Shown here one piece after another: positions 41,301 to 42,814 of a DNA stretch of 64,000 nucleotides (position 1 is the stretch's first letter; every line of letters begins with the position of its first letter). The position numbers and the translations under genes are program-made. This stretch comes from Bathymodiolus brooksi (taxonomy: Eukaryota > Mollusca > Bivalvia > Mytilida > Modiolidae). The stretch covers positions 57,756,203 to 57,820,202 of the forward strand of contig OY804586.1 in NCBI GenBank assembly GCA_963680875.1, read 5' to 3'. The notes under the pieces were generated by a model, which ran no database searches, was not told where the DNA came from, and worked only from the letters and a program-made list of their open reading frames with translations.

Positions 41301-42113
41301 AGGTGGTTCGATATACCATGGGTAGGGGACAAAATACTATCGATAGGGGATCAAAATACCATGGATAGGGGGTCGATATTCCATGGGTATTGGGGGTCAA
41401 AGTACCATGGGTTGGGATGTCACAATACCATGGATGGGTTCGATATACCATGGATAGGGGAATCAATATGCCATGGATAGTGGGTTCGATATACCATGGG
41501 TAGGGGGTCAAAATACCATGGGTAGGGGGCCAGAATACCATGGGTAGGGGGTCGATATACTATGGGTAGGGGTGAAAATTCAATGGGTAGGGGGTCAAAA
41601 TACCATGGGTAAGGGTGTCAAAATACCATGGACGGGTTCGATATACCATGGATAGGGGGTCAATATACCATGGATATGGGGTTCAATATACCATGGGTAG
41701 GGGCAAAATACCATTGGTAGGAGAGTCGATATACCATGGGTAGGGGGGTCAATATACAATGGATAGGGGAGTCAATATACCATGGATAGGGGGTTCGATG
41801 TACATTGTTGTACCATGGGTAAGGGTCAAAATACCATAGGTAGGGGAGTCGATATTCCATGTGTAGGGGGTCAACATACCATGGGTAGGGGGTTCAATAT
41901 ACAATGGATAGGGGGTCAAACTACCATGGGGAGTGGGATCGATATACCATGGGTAGGGGTGGTCAATATGTCATGAACAAAGCACATAAACTGTGCATAC
42001 TTATCAATTAATTTTTATGTCAAAATTTAATTTAAAATAATGTTTTTTTTTTATTGTAGAACATAAAATTTGCTTATATTGCTGTGGACCTCCTCCATGT
42101 TGCAGTACTTGTG
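3460..42113 (+). CDS. Secreted two-WAP-domain protein gene (exons 1-6; 3' end unresolved)
   Basis: The multi-exon host gene joins 3460-3510, 23671-23773, 24223-24281, 36565-36646, 38502-38567 and 42060-42113. The predicted chain has about 138 complete residues before an open end. Residues 1-17 form a hydrophobic signal peptide. Residues 23-64 are WAP domain 1, with cysteines spaced C-x9-C-x8-C-x5-C-x6-CC-x3-C-x4-C. Residues 74-111 are WAP domain 2, C-x9-C-x6-C-x5-C-x5-CC-x3-C-x3-C. A linker with KLPVKPPGS leads to a six-cysteine tail. Each WAP domain is split by a phase-1 intron at the same place, just before the CC pair, which strongly supports the model. WAP proteins are secreted, often as protease inhibitors, antimicrobials or shell-matrix parts in molluscs; which applies here cannot be read from sequence. 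The gene could also be a recent pseudogene, but no stop occurs in exons 1-6. Confidence 0.75.
3511..4195. other. Start of intron 1; no clear feature
   Basis: The donor is followed by pyrimidine-rich sequence and unique-looking text. Between about 3840 and 4190 there are short stretches like the tRNA-type heads of SINEs (GATCGAACCCGTAAACTGTG near 4054), too degraded to assign. Confidence 0.35.
4196..4820 (+). mobile_element. SINE-1, interrupted by inserted DNA
   Basis: The head has ATGGTAGTTAGATTTAC (A-box region) and GAGCTCGAATCCCACTC (B box). It runs to CATTATGTGATAAA at 4300. SINE sequence resumes at about 4715 with GATCGGTGGTTTTCTCCGG and ends near TAT-type tail text at 4800. The 400 bp between include the small TIR element at 4312-4536 and further unassigned DNA. 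Confidence 0.75.
4312..4536. mobile_element. Small MITE with perfect 15-bp inverted ends and internal hairpin
   Basis: The left end TAAGTGATTAACGAT (4312-4326) is the exact reverse complement of the right end at 4522-4536. The left part folds further: 4341-4368 pairs with about 4385-4412 (CAGTCATCTCTCATC against GATGAGAGATAACTG). It carries no transposase and sits inside a SINE-1 copy. Confidence 0.65.
4832..5097. mobile_element. hAT-type MITE, 266 bp, with 8-bp target duplication
   Basis: Termini are CAGTGCCGGATTTA and its reverse complement TAAATCCGGCACTG. The flanks carry an exact 8-bp duplication, CATCTGCG at 4824-4831 and 5098-5105. Eight-base duplications with CAGTG ends are the hallmark of the hAT superfamily. 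No transposase is encoded, so it is non-autonomous. Open frames of 70-126 codons across it are incidental. Confidence 0.85.
5098..5465 (+). pseudogene. LINE C-terminal zinc-knuckle fragment and 3' UTR
   Basis: A frame from about 5138 reads [15 protein letters not shown] and then a basic stretch ending in ELIKLCKFI and a stop. This is the last part of the C-terminal zinc knuckle typical of CR1/Jockey-type LINE ORF2. A short AT-rich 3' UTR follows and ends in AATAAAGATATATATC. It is strongly 5' truncated and interrupted on its left by the hAT MITE. Confidence 0.65.
5470..6176. other. Intronic stretch without recognised features
   Basis: About 700 bp of AT-rich sequence. I found no coding, tandem or inverted structure that I can support. 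Confidence 0.3.
6188..6251 (+). mobile_element. Solo SINE tail (mini-retroposon) with 11-bp target duplication
   Basis: Only the 3' tail is present: CGCCACGATATAGCTGAAAT, TTGCTAAAGTTGGCGTTAAA, then (AATC)n. Both flanks read CGTACTAGGAA (6177-6187 and 6252-6262), so the 64-bp piece was inserted as a unit. No pol III head is present. Confidence 0.8.
6322..6870. repeat. Direct repeat pair of ~120 bp flanking a SINE
   Basis: 6322-6480 and 6757-6870 share ATATCAGACGAGCCCT, CAGATTACAGGTC, AGTCAAAAGTACA and ATCTATGGTTAACA. The SINE-1 copy at 6487-6748 lies between them. Origin unknown. Confidence 0.65.
6487..6748 (+). mobile_element. SINE-1, full length
   Basis: The head GTGGTCGTGATCGTATGGTA, B box GAGTTCGAATCCCGTTA, body GTGATAAAGTTTGTCAGTGA and tail GAAAGTAGCATTAAACATC are in order. 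A pol III A/B-box pair is recognisable, as in tRNA-derived SINEs. Confidence 0.85.
6871..7660. other. AT-rich intronic stretch
   Basis: No repeat, gene or RNA recognised. Short open frames have no family features. Confidence 0.3.
7668..7790. repeat. Fold-back hairpin, 50-bp arms
   Basis: 7668-7717 is the reverse complement of 7741-7790 with about three mismatches; the core includes TGTGTTTTGAGTTTTAACAT. The 23-bp loop carries no motif that I recognise. Confidence 0.85.
8104..8219. repeat. Fold-back hairpin, perfect 39-bp arms
   Basis: 8104-8142 and 8181-8219 are exact reverse complements (TACATGTCAAAATCTGTATC begins the left arm). A smaller inner palindrome, CTATATCACCCC / GGGGTGATATAG, makes a second stem in the loop. 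Similar GATATAGGGT text recurs at 8560-8610. Confidence 0.9.
8220..8740. other. AT-rich intronic stretch
   Basis: Contains degraded TGCGATATAGG repeats near 8555-8610, related in wording to the preceding hairpin, and otherwise nothing recognised. Confidence 0.3.
8741..9114 (+). repeat. Minisatellite, 43 bp x ~8.7, derived from a Penelope-type 3' region
   Basis: The unit is CAGGAGTTACTTACCATCCC followed by GGAGCACCTTAGTTCTCCCCTGG in two abutting parts. It aligns with one stretch of the Penelope 3' repeat at 36318-36360 (CAGTAACTGCTTACCC...GGAGTATCTGATTTC). Units differ by one or two bases. Confidence 0.85.
9163..9308 (-). mobile_element. SINE-1 head fragment
   Basis: The minus-strand head and B box are present: GGGATTCGAACTCACAACG and CTACCATACGATCACGACC. 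The 3' half is missing. Confidence 0.8.
9638..10525 (+). pseudogene. LINE ORF2 part 1: AP-endonuclease C-terminal half
   Basis: The frame opens at the truncation point and reads [18 protein letters not shown], is broken by TAG at 9788, then continues through [12 protein letters not shown] to the endonuclease hallmark [10 protein letters not shown] and the SDHDA block (about 10100-10120) that includes the catalytic Asp-His pair. The N-terminal catalytic residues are lost by truncation. A linker rich in basic residues follows ([13 protein letters not shown]). A frameshift near 10515 ends it; homologous sequence continues one frame over with [12 protein letters not shown]. Confidence 0.88.
10517..11472 (+). 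pseudogene. LINE ORF2 part 2: reverse transcriptase fingers and palm
   Basis: Motifs run in order: [62 protein letters not shown] (first catalytic Asp), [13 protein letters not shown] and [14 protein letters not shown]. The frame is lost at about 11440, immediately before the MYINDI block, by a one-base change. The domain is otherwise well conserved, so decay is recent compared with most repeats here. Confidence 0.9.
11442..12662 (+). pseudogene. LINE ORF2 part 3: RT catalytic FADD, thumb and zinc knuckle
   Basis: The frame begins [10 protein letters not shown] and has the catalytic [11 protein letters not shown] near residue 19. It continues through [27 protein letters not shown] and [11 protein letters not shown], and ends with a zinc-knuckle pattern [17 protein letters not shown] (C-x1-C-x8-H-x4-C). 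The stop at 12660-12662 is probably the natural one, as a 240-bp 3' UTR leads to the element end. The knuckle and tail resemble the LINE copy at 25091-25819, so both belong to one clade. Confidence 0.9.
13023..15432 (+). repeat. Minisatellite, 43 bp x ~56
   Basis: The unit is ACAATACTACACTGTCTAAT followed by AGAACAATCTTAGAAAGAAACAA. Copies are almost identical; the commonest variable site is GTC[C/T]AAT. A rare variant, ATCGTAG, recurs at 14771, 15072 and 15373, exactly 301 bp (7 units) apart, showing a seven-unit higher-order repeat at the right end. Units contain stops in most frames. No source element was recognised. Confidence 0.97.
15433..15689. other. Spacer between array and SINE-2
   Basis: Includes GGCCGTAGCGCAATGG and an A-run at 15529-15541, with CGGCCTACGGCCG nearby. 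Nothing assignable. Confidence 0.3.
15690..16045 (-). mobile_element. SINE-2, near full length, diverged
   Basis: Minus-strand order: tail CTCAGCAATTTCTCAGCTAT, body GATGAGGTCCGCTTTGTG, TTAGCTGAGAAGCAGCAAAT, B box GGGACTCGAACTCACAATC, and A-box end AACCATTACACTACCGATG. About 350 bp, as in 20864-21227. Confidence 0.8.
16046..16419. other. Unassigned intronic stretch
   Basis: Holds a short (TATTG)n tract at about 16150-16168 and an imperfect inverted pair around 16275-16330 (TTTTTAATTATAAG / CTTTTATAATTAAAAAC-like). No gene. Confidence 0.3.
16420..16742 (+). mobile_element. SINE-2, diverged
   Basis: Head CGCATCGGTGGTATGATGG, body GGTCAAACCATAGATTATAA, AGTGACATGTCTACC and CACCATGATATGACTAAAAA. 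The B box is degraded (GTCGAATGTTGGA). Confidence 0.75.
16835..16929 (+). repeat. Repeat-B flank seeding the 53-bp array
   Basis: GAGAGATTGAAAAGCCAAAT, TTTAAAAGTGTTTGGCAG and AACCAAAGGGCCTAAAC match the dispersed repeat copies at 47453-47520, 52725-52790 and 63665-63740. The array begins immediately after it. Confidence 0.65.
16930..18308 (+). repeat. Minisatellite, 53 bp x ~26, amplified from repeat-B
   Basis: The unit is TTACATTAAGGTCACCTATG plus TCTGAGGGAGGAGAACCTTAGTGTTGATAGAAA. Single unamplified units are seen in repeat-B copies at about 52383-52440 and 63620-63660. Variant units recur at a four-unit spacing: TGACAACCTC at 17221 and 17433 (212 bp), and the one-base-deleted TATTCTGAGG at 17791 and 18002 (211 bp). 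Confidence 0.95.
18436..18677 (-). mobile_element. SINE-1, full length
   Basis: Tail GGTGTTTAACGCAACTTTC, body TTTTATTGGTGGAGGTAACC, CACATAATGTTGTATCGAG, B box GTGATTCGAGCTCACAACG and head CTACCATAAGATCACGACC in order on the minus strand. Confidence 0.85.
18990..19325 (+). repeat. Minisatellite, ~85 bp x 4
   Basis: GAACCAGGTACCAGAAAAGC recurs at 19031, 19116, 19200 and 19285, with TTTATAAGGTCTATAACTAA and AATCGTCAGCCCTTATAC in each unit. Confidence 0.92.
19326..19724. other. Unassigned intronic stretch
   Basis: AT-rich. I see nothing beyond a T-run at 19421-19430. Confidence 0.3.
19791..19876 (+). mobile_element. Solo SINE tail with 16-bp target duplication
   Basis: CGCCACAATATAGCTGAAC, TTGCTAGAGTTGGCGTTAAA and a long (AATC)n run. 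Flanks are identical: ATATGTCCTTAATTAA at 19775-19790 and 19877-19892. Confidence 0.85.
19953..20198 (-). mobile_element. SINE-1, full length
   Basis: GTGTTTAACGCCACTTTCAG, CGTGGCGGTCAGTTTTATTG, CACATAATGTTGTATACC, GAGATTCGAACTCATATC and CTACCATACGATCACAGCC in tail-to-head order on the minus strand. Confidence 0.87.
20268..20347 (+). mobile_element. Solo SINE tail, duplicated copy
   Basis: CGCCACGATATAGCTGGC, TTGCTAAAGTTGGCTTTAAC and (AATC)n, flanked by ATATGTCCTTAATTAA on the left and ATATGTCTTTAATTAA on the right. It is the duplicated descendant of the insertion at 19791. Confidence 0.8.
20461..20490 (+). repeat. C13-T10 homopyrimidine tract
   Basis: Thirteen C followed by ten T at about 20468-20490. 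It is a slippage-prone simple repeat and may contain assembly error. Confidence 0.8.
20606..20690 (-). mobile_element. SINE-1 tail fragment
   Basis: GGTGGTTATCGCCACTTGC and ATATCGTGGTGGTCAGGTG resemble the SINE-1 3' half in reverse orientation; the rest is missing. Confidence 0.55.
20864..21227 (+). mobile_element. SINE-2, full length, 12-bp target duplication
   Basis: This is the best SINE-2 copy. The tRNA-like head GCATCGATGGTGAAATGGG carries the A box, and TGGGTTCGAGCCCCGGTCG carries a consensus pol III B box. The body includes TGTTGCTTCTCAGCTAAGCA and GCGACATGTCTATCC, and the tail is TGAGCTGGCGTTAAACAAC plus (ACTC)n. TCAGACTTTGAA is present at 20852-20863 and 21228-21239, giving the exact 364-bp insertion. 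Confidence 0.92.
21325..21603. mobile_element. MITE with ~34-bp imperfect inverted ends
   Basis: AACCCGAATGCTCTAGTCG with TTATATTCCGACT on the left pairs with AGTCAGAATATAACGACTGG and ATTATTCGGGTT on the right (about 27 of 34 positions). No coding capacity and no clear target duplication. Confidence 0.65.
21706..21758 (+). mobile_element. Solo SINE tail
   Basis: ATTGCTAAAGTTGGCGTTG and (AATC)3, preceded by a degraded CACGATAAAGG. No target duplication seen. Confidence 0.6.
21760..21915 (+). mobile_element. Penelope-type 3' UTR fragment
   Basis: CACCCTTCCGGAGCACATGA, GTTTTTAGTGGGTTCGTGTT, TAGTGTTTTGTAGATCGTTG and GGCCATTGTGTCGTCTGTCC, in the same order as at 36320-36465. Confidence 0.75.
21916..22478. 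other. Unassigned AT-rich intronic stretch
   Basis: No feature recognised. Confidence 0.3.
22479..22604 (+). mobile_element. SINE-1 with internal deletion (short form)
   Basis: The head TATGGTAGTTGGATTT joins directly to CCTCCACCAATAAAACTGAC of the 3' half, removing the B box and centre. The tail GTGACGTTAAACACC and the (CAAA)n end are intact. Confidence 0.8.
23020..23098 (+). mobile_element. SINE-1 tail fragment beside a G-run
   Basis: ACCAATAAAATGGACCTC, GATATAACTGAAATATTGTT and GTGACGTTAAACACCA. A GGGGGGGGGAGGGG tract lies just upstream at about 22997-23010. Confidence 0.75.
23107..23300 (+). mobile_element. SINE-2 body fragment
   Basis: AGCAGGCAGTATTAAGGA, GGATAATGTGCGAGAG, GTAGCATGTCTATCTGTGG and GCGTGTTGGTC follow the order of the SINE-2 body; the head and tail are missing. 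Confidence 0.7.
23311..23556. mobile_element. MITEs of the TACAGTCAAACCTG family (two in tandem)
   Basis: TACAGTCAAACTTG at 23311 and TACAGTCAAACCTG at 23403 start two short units. The first holds GTCACCTCTATTAAGCAGTC, the motif shared by copies at 38293 and 45110. The second ends near ACACAGGTTTGAGTGA. Confidence 0.6.
23671..23773 (+). CDS. WAP gene exon 2: WAP domain 1, first half
   Basis: The acceptor is TTTTTGTTTTGTAG at 23657-23670, and the donor GTACCT is at 23774. Phase-0 translation begins [16 protein letters not shown] and continues with [15 protein letters not shown], giving WAP cysteines 1-4. The exon is 103 nt and ends in phase 1, splitting a glycine codon that exon 3 completes. 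The other open phase has no cysteines. Confidence 0.82.
23993..24155 (+). mobile_element. SINE-1 3' half behind a different head
   Basis: GTGGTTCTCTCCGGGTACTC, CGCCATGATATAGCTGAAAT and GAAAGTGGCGTTAAACACC are standard. The 5' part (CGGAGCCCGGTGGCTCACTC) is unlike other SINE-1 heads and may be another tRNA-type head or an older fusion. It lies inside intron 2 of the WAP gene. Confidence 0.75.
24223..24281 (+). CDS. WAP gene exon 3: WAP domain 1, second half
   Basis: The acceptor TAATTTTAAACAG ends at 24222 and the donor GTATGC starts at 24282. In phase 1 it reads [20 protein letters not shown], giving cysteines 5-8 of the four-disulfide core. The 59-nt exon ends in phase 0, as exon 4 needs. 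Confidence 0.82.
24484..24756 (-). mobile_element. SINE-1, diverged
   Basis: GTGTTTAACGCAACTTTC, TTTTATTGGTGGAAGAAACC, CAGATAATGTTGTATC, CACAACTTTTGTGGTGATAG and CTACCATACTATCACGACC in minus-strand order. A C/A homopolymer insert lies near 24570. Confidence 0.8.
24778..25069 (+). repeat. ~288-bp dispersed repeat, copy 1
   Basis: It begins near AAAGGTAATAACAAAATTAC, carries CCGAACTCCGAACAATC and CTGACTTGGTACAGGCATTT, and ends near GTACCATATTCGGT. It differs from copy 2 (35463-35752) by about one base. The wording matches a repeat I remember as abundant in Mytilus. Confidence 0.88.
25091..25819 (+). mobile_element. LINE 3' end, 5'-truncated, 12-bp target duplication
   Basis: AACATTATTTCT stands at 25079-25090 and 25820-25831. 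The insert encodes the end of ORF2 from 25102 to 25473: an [20 protein letters not shown] stretch, then the zinc knuckle [20 protein letters not shown] 3' UTR of 345 bp ends AATAAAATATGTTTAAAAC, nearly the same end as the 9635-12904 element, so both are one clade. The left end abuts the 288-bp repeat. Confidence 0.88.
25840..26678 (+). repeat. Minisatellite, 59 bp x ~14, with a CRE palindrome in most units
   Basis: The unit is GATGAGATGCTAGTGTATGT, CTAGAGCTTTAAAACTGACG and TCATTGTGTTTATCAGTCT. TGACGTCA, the CREB/ATF consensus, is intact in most copies, while two copies have TTAGGTCA instead. The array starts 9 bp after the LINE's target duplication. Confidence 0.95.
26928..27045 (-). mobile_element. 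SINE-1 tail fragment next to a Penelope 3' end scrap
   Basis: 26928-26992 reads GTGCTTAACGCCACTTTCAG and TTTCAGCTATATTGTAGCGG. It is followed at 27010-27045 by CCTTTGGTATCTTCAAAC, the last part of the Penelope-type 3' repeat on the + strand. Confidence 0.65.
27046..28061. other. AT-rich intron 3 sequence
   Basis: About 1 kb. TTTCTAAACATATATTATTTG occurs in part twice (27833 and 27920), preceded each time by an ACCTATG-type motif, a weak direct duplication of ~85 bp. No gene. Confidence 0.4.
28062..28211 (+). repeat. 150-bp direct repeat, left copy
   Basis: It matches 34287-34437: TTTGAGGCCTGGGCACAAC, CTGTTTACATTCTAGAACTA, AGAATCGGTAACGGTAAGA. The left copy ends exactly where the first 470-bp MITE starts; the right copy lacks the MITE. 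Confidence 0.85.
28212..28682. mobile_element. 470-bp MITE, copy 1
   Basis: Ends are AGGTGTGAAACCTATAATT and the reverse complement of AATTACTGGTTTGACACCT. TACA occurs on both sides. Internal marks are CCTCTACGTTCTGTCAAAAT and GCAGTGAAATGCCAGGCTAT. No coding capacity. Confidence 0.85.
28686..29155. mobile_element. 470-bp MITE, copy 2 (adjacent, same orientation)
   Basis: It is a full copy three bases after copy 1, with ends AGGTTGGAAACCTATAATT and AATTACTGGTTTGAAACCT. A 78-codon open frame inside is incidental. Confidence 0.85.
29156..30402. other. AT-rich intron 3 sequence
   Basis: About 1.25 kb between MITE copies 2 and 3. No repeat, gene or structure recognised. Confidence 0.35.
30403..30873. 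mobile_element. 470-bp MITE, copy 3
   Basis: Full copy in the same orientation as the other two, ends AGGTTTGAAACCTATAATT and AATTACTGGTTTGACACCT. Confidence 0.85.
31157..31897 (-). pseudogene. Gypsy integrase, core and C-terminus (N-terminus deleted)
   Basis: The frame reads [20 protein letters not shown] (second catalytic Asp of DD35E), then [20 protein letters not shown] with the catalytic Glu, and [20 protein letters not shown]. After a frameshift near 31490, [16 protein letters not shown] and [11 protein letters not shown] follow, as expected for the Gypsy integrase tail. The HHCC zinc finger and first catalytic Asp are gone: at about 31890 the RNase H tail joins directly to the core in another frame. 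Confidence 0.87.
31898..32495 (-). pseudogene. Gypsy RNase H and connection
   Basis: The stretch reads [31 protein letters not shown] (RNase H Asp), [13 protein letters not shown] (second Asp), and [18 protein letters not shown]. The first part continues the frame that ends at 33455 on the other side of the inserted LINE. Length and motif spacing are normal for the family. Confidence 0.88.
32496..33454 (+). mobile_element. L1/Tx1-like LINE 3' end inserted in Gypsy, 15-bp target duplication
   Basis: AAGTTCTTTCACTTT is at 32481-32495 and 33455-33469. The insert is 5' truncated, keeps about 255 codons of ORF2 C-terminus (open from 32497 to 33261), a short 3' UTR and a 13-base A tail at 33441-33453. 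The Gypsy reading resumes cleanly on either side, so the target gene fragment was whole when hit. Orientation is opposite to Gypsy. Confidence 0.92.
32497..33261 (+). pseudogene. L1/Tx1-like ORF2 C-terminal region
   Basis: Open without a stop. It reads [19 protein letters not shown], followed by a zinc-knuckle-like [20 protein letters not shown] (C-x2-C-x8-H-x4-C). Such a domain and a poly(A) tail fit the L1/Tx1 group rather than the Jockey-like copies elsewhere here. The catalytic domains are absent, so it is a dead-on-arrival fragment. Confidence 0.8.
33470..33895 (-). pseudogene. Gypsy reverse transcriptase fragment
   Basis: The frame from 33891 reads [19 protein letters not shown], with LDD at the polymerase active site, then [21 protein letters not shown] frameshift near 33680 is followed in another frame by [19 protein letters not shown] and [17 protein letters not shown], leading into the RNase H part. 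The N-terminal RT is missing beyond 33895. Confidence 0.85.
34019..34277. repeat. Fold-back element, ~120-bp arms
   Basis: 34019-34138 pairs with 34157-34277 at about 90-93% (TAGGTGATTCTGCATAGAGA on the right arm). The loop is 18 bases. It carries no open frame. Confidence 0.92.
34287..34437 (+). repeat. 150-bp direct repeat, right copy
   Basis: Match to 28062-28211 with a 10-bp deletion after GAACTACTTT. It stops at GGAGTAGTGC, the point where the left copy receives the MITE. Confidence 0.85.
34438..35019. other. Unassigned intron 3 sequence
   Basis: AT-rich, except a CpG-rich spot at 34768-34850. No gene signal. Confidence 0.3.
35020..35800 (+). repeat. ~155-bp tandem repeat x ~3, split by the 288-bp repeat
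   Basis: ATGGCCGCC / ATGGCTGCCATAGGCAAT marks occur at 35070, 35224 and 35380, with CATCTATGGAAGG blocks between. The third unit is cut at 35462 and resumes after 35752 (GATGGGAAGTACCTATGGAA). CAAAATA stands near both ends of the insert. Confidence 0.8.
35463..35752 (+). repeat. ~288-bp dispersed repeat, copy 2
   Basis: Almost identical to 24778-25069 over its whole length; the only difference I see is CTCTTATTACG against CTCTCATTACG. This implies recent movement or gene conversion. Confidence 0.9.
36095..36515 (+). mobile_element. Penelope-type element, C-terminus plus 3' UTR
   Basis: This is the longest local copy of the 3' region. The order is the ORF tail (36132-36239), CACGACGGGTGTCACTAGTG, TGCTTACCCTTCTGGAGTAT, AGAGGGGTTCGTGTAACTC, TTTGTAGATCGTTGTTTG, TTTGACCATTGTGTCGTCTG and GATATCTTCAAGCTCTTC. 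Two segments of it (36318-36360 and about 36430-36460) are the apparent sources of the 43-bp array at 8.7 kb and the 30-bp array at 55.5 kb. Confidence 0.75.
36132..36239 (+). pseudogene. Penelope-like ORF, last 35 codons
   Basis: Translates as KLKSSLRKF, then a His-rich spot, [20 protein letters not shown] and LS before TAA. In the family as I know it this follows the RT segment that is cut at 1297 in this window. It is only a fragment. Confidence 0.7.
36565..36646 (+). CDS. WAP gene exon 4: WAP domain 2, first half
   Basis: The acceptor TTTTATTATTCATAG ends at 36564 and the donor GTACAG starts at 36647. Phase 0 gives [20 protein letters not shown] and SKKDCKHG, cysteines 1-4 of the second WAP domain, with the same C-x9-C start as domain 1. 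The exon is 82 nt and ends in phase 1 inside a glycine codon. It begins 50 bp after a Penelope 3' fragment. Confidence 0.85.
36759..36805 (+). pseudogene. Partial copy of exon 4 end
   Basis: GAAGACTGTAAACACGGTAC and the following AATATATTGTGAAT repeat the end of exon 4 and its donor (36630-36684) about 138 bp downstream. The first WAP cysteines are missing, so it is a broken duplicate. Confidence 0.65.
36818..37035 (+). repeat. Dispersed repeat with (GTCC)n microsatellite
   Basis: CACAACAAAGTTGTAGGGAT, ATACTGGTTTCACCATGTCC and (GTCC)5 at about 36858-36878, then GTAGACAAATCCTATGTCG. I recognise the same text as a common mollusc repeat. Confidence 0.7.
37036..37685. other. Unassigned intron 4 sequence
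   Basis: A ~65-bp stretch (AGTTTTGTAAA...GGTTGGTCATTT) is repeated in tandem at about 37240-37335. Otherwise nothing. Confidence 0.4.
37686..38005 (-). mobile_element. SINE-2, head truncated
   Basis: Minus strand: tail GATTGTTGTTTAACGCCAAT, body GATGAGGTCCGCTTTTTTC, CACTCTACTCGGACACATTA, and TTAGCGGAGAAGCAACAAAT. The B box and A box are lost. Confidence 0.85.
38293..38475. mobile_element. MITE of the TACAGTCAAACCTG family
   Basis: Left end TACAATCAAACCTG, right end ATTTGACTGTA, with GTGACCACCTCTATTAAGC and TTAAGCGACCACCTGTATTA inside. No transposase. Confidence 0.7.
38502..38567 (+). CDS. WAP gene exon 5: WAP domain 2, second half
   Basis: The acceptor TGTATATATTTTAG ends at 38501 and the donor is GTAAGT at 38568. 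Phase 1 reads [20 protein letters not shown] then GS: cysteines 5-8 followed by a proline-rich linker. It is 66 nt, ends in phase 1, and its split codon is completed as lysine by exon 6. Confidence 0.85.
38591..38656 (+). pseudogene. Dead tandem copy of WAP exon 5
   Basis: An 89-bp tandem duplication of exon 5 and its edges. Over 66 bp only a few bases differ, but the acceptor AG has become GG (CTTGGAT), the donor GTAAG has become GCAAG, and the first cysteine of the CC pair is now arginine (CGC). It should not be spliced, although GC donors can work; the lost acceptor is the stronger block. Confidence 0.85.
38657..39231. other. Unassigned intron 5 sequence
   Basis: A similar text (TTTCACACTCATTTTAGGGT...AGCAGCAATAAAAGCATGTTCCTTTACTT in pieces) recurs at 49320-49440, so part of this is an unnamed dispersed repeat, roughly 38735-39130 against 49265-49515. 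Confidence 0.5.
39232..39487 (-). mobile_element. SINE-1, full length
   Basis: GGGGTTTAACGCCATTTTTA, CACATCGCCATGAATGGG, GGATTCGAACTCACAACTTT and CTACCATGCGATCACGAC in minus-strand order. Confidence 0.85.
39509..39689. mobile_element. MITE, 181 bp, TACAGTAAAACCTG-type ends
   Basis: Left TACAGAGAAACCTG, right CAGGTTTTACTGTA. Internal text includes GGGGTTCGGTTTTGACAG. Same end motif as 45774-45956 but a different interior. Confidence 0.7.
39690..40170. other. Unassigned intron 5 sequence
   Basis: A 109-codon open frame (39779-40108) has no recognisable domain, and I do not call it a gene. Confidence 0.3.
40175..41985 (+). repeat. Degenerate ~25-bp CCATGG-rich array, ~70 units, 1.8 kb
   Basis: Units alternate GTCAAAATACCATGGGTAGG and GTTCGATATACCATGGATAG with GGG-GGGGGG runs between. 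Unit length varies from 22 to 28 bp. One strand is strongly G-biased, and the CCATGG palindrome recurs dozens of times. Minus-strand frames read [12 protein letters not shown] repeats and are by-products. It fills half of intron 5. Confidence 0.93.
42060..42113 (+). CDS. WAP gene exon 6: cysteine-dense tail
   Basis: The acceptor is a T-rich tract ending ATTGTAG at 42059; the donor GTAAGC starts at 42114. In the phase left by exon 5 it reads [17 protein letters not shown], six cysteines in 17 residues, then a split codon (phase 1). Phase 0 is also open but gives a plain hydrophobic string. It is not a standard WAP half. What follows is unclear. Confidence 0.68.
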
Positions 42114-42145
42114 GTAAGCATAGTTTTCCTTTATAAGAAAAACCG

Positions 42146-42508
42146 CATCTTTGGTGTAATGGATAGCTTTCTCGCCTCAAGTGCAGTGGATTGTCAGTTC
42201 GAGCTTCAATCACATCAAACAAAGACTATAAAATTGGTATTTGTTGCTTTTCAGCTAAGCACGCAGCATTAAGGAGAAAGAGCAAAGATTGGTTGGCTCG
42301 GAATCAGGATAATGTGTCTGAGTGGGGCGACATGACTATCCGCGGGACTGTTGTTTTAGTGAGCTAGCACTATAAGTATCCAAATAAGCATGTTGGTCTA
42401 GTATAAAGTGGACCTCATCATCATCTCCATTGAAAATTAACTTGTTGTTTTCGCCATGATATCGATGAAAATTGCTGAGTTGGCATTAAACAACAATCAC
42501 TCACTCCT
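42146..42508 (+). mobile_element. SINE-2, full length
   Basis: Head ACCGCATCTTTGGTGTAATG, degraded B box TCAGTTCGAGCTTCAAT, body AGCTAAGCACGCAGCATTAA, tail GAGTTGGCATTAAACAAC and (ACTC)n. Confidence 0.87.
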
Positions 42509-42544
42509 ACATCCTCTTTATATGAATGATGCTTGTATGTCTGT

Positions 42545-42672
42545 GGACAATATTTACTACTAGGGACTGGCGTATGATATATGTCTGTTTAATGCCAATA
42601 TTAGTAAAATATTGACTACTAGAGACTGGCGTATGATATATGTCTGTTTAATGCCAATATTAGTATACTATA
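42545..42672 (+). repeat. Tandem duplication, ~62 bp x 2
   Basis: GACTGGCGTATGATATATGT and CTGTTTAATGCCAATATTAG occur twice in direct tandem. Confidence 0.85.
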
Positions 42673-42714
42673 CTAATGAAATTGATATACTGTGCTGTGT
42701 GGGTTTTTTATACA

Positions 42715-42788
42715 AATTGAAATTTATGCTGTTTGACTCCACTTTAAACATTTCTGCATTGATATCGTGGCGATCAGTTTTAGATTAC
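42715..42788 (-). mobile_element. SINE-1 tail fragment
   Basis: GACTCCACTTTAAACATTTC and GATATCGTGGCGATCAGTTT resemble the SINE-1 3' half, inverted. Confidence 0.5.
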
Positions 42789-42814
42789 CCATGTAACTTT
42801 TATATATATATAGG

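Noticed and set aside
40340..41860. [12 protein letters not shown] repetitive frames on the minus strand
   Set aside because: By-products of the CCATGG array; unit length drifts and breaks the frame.
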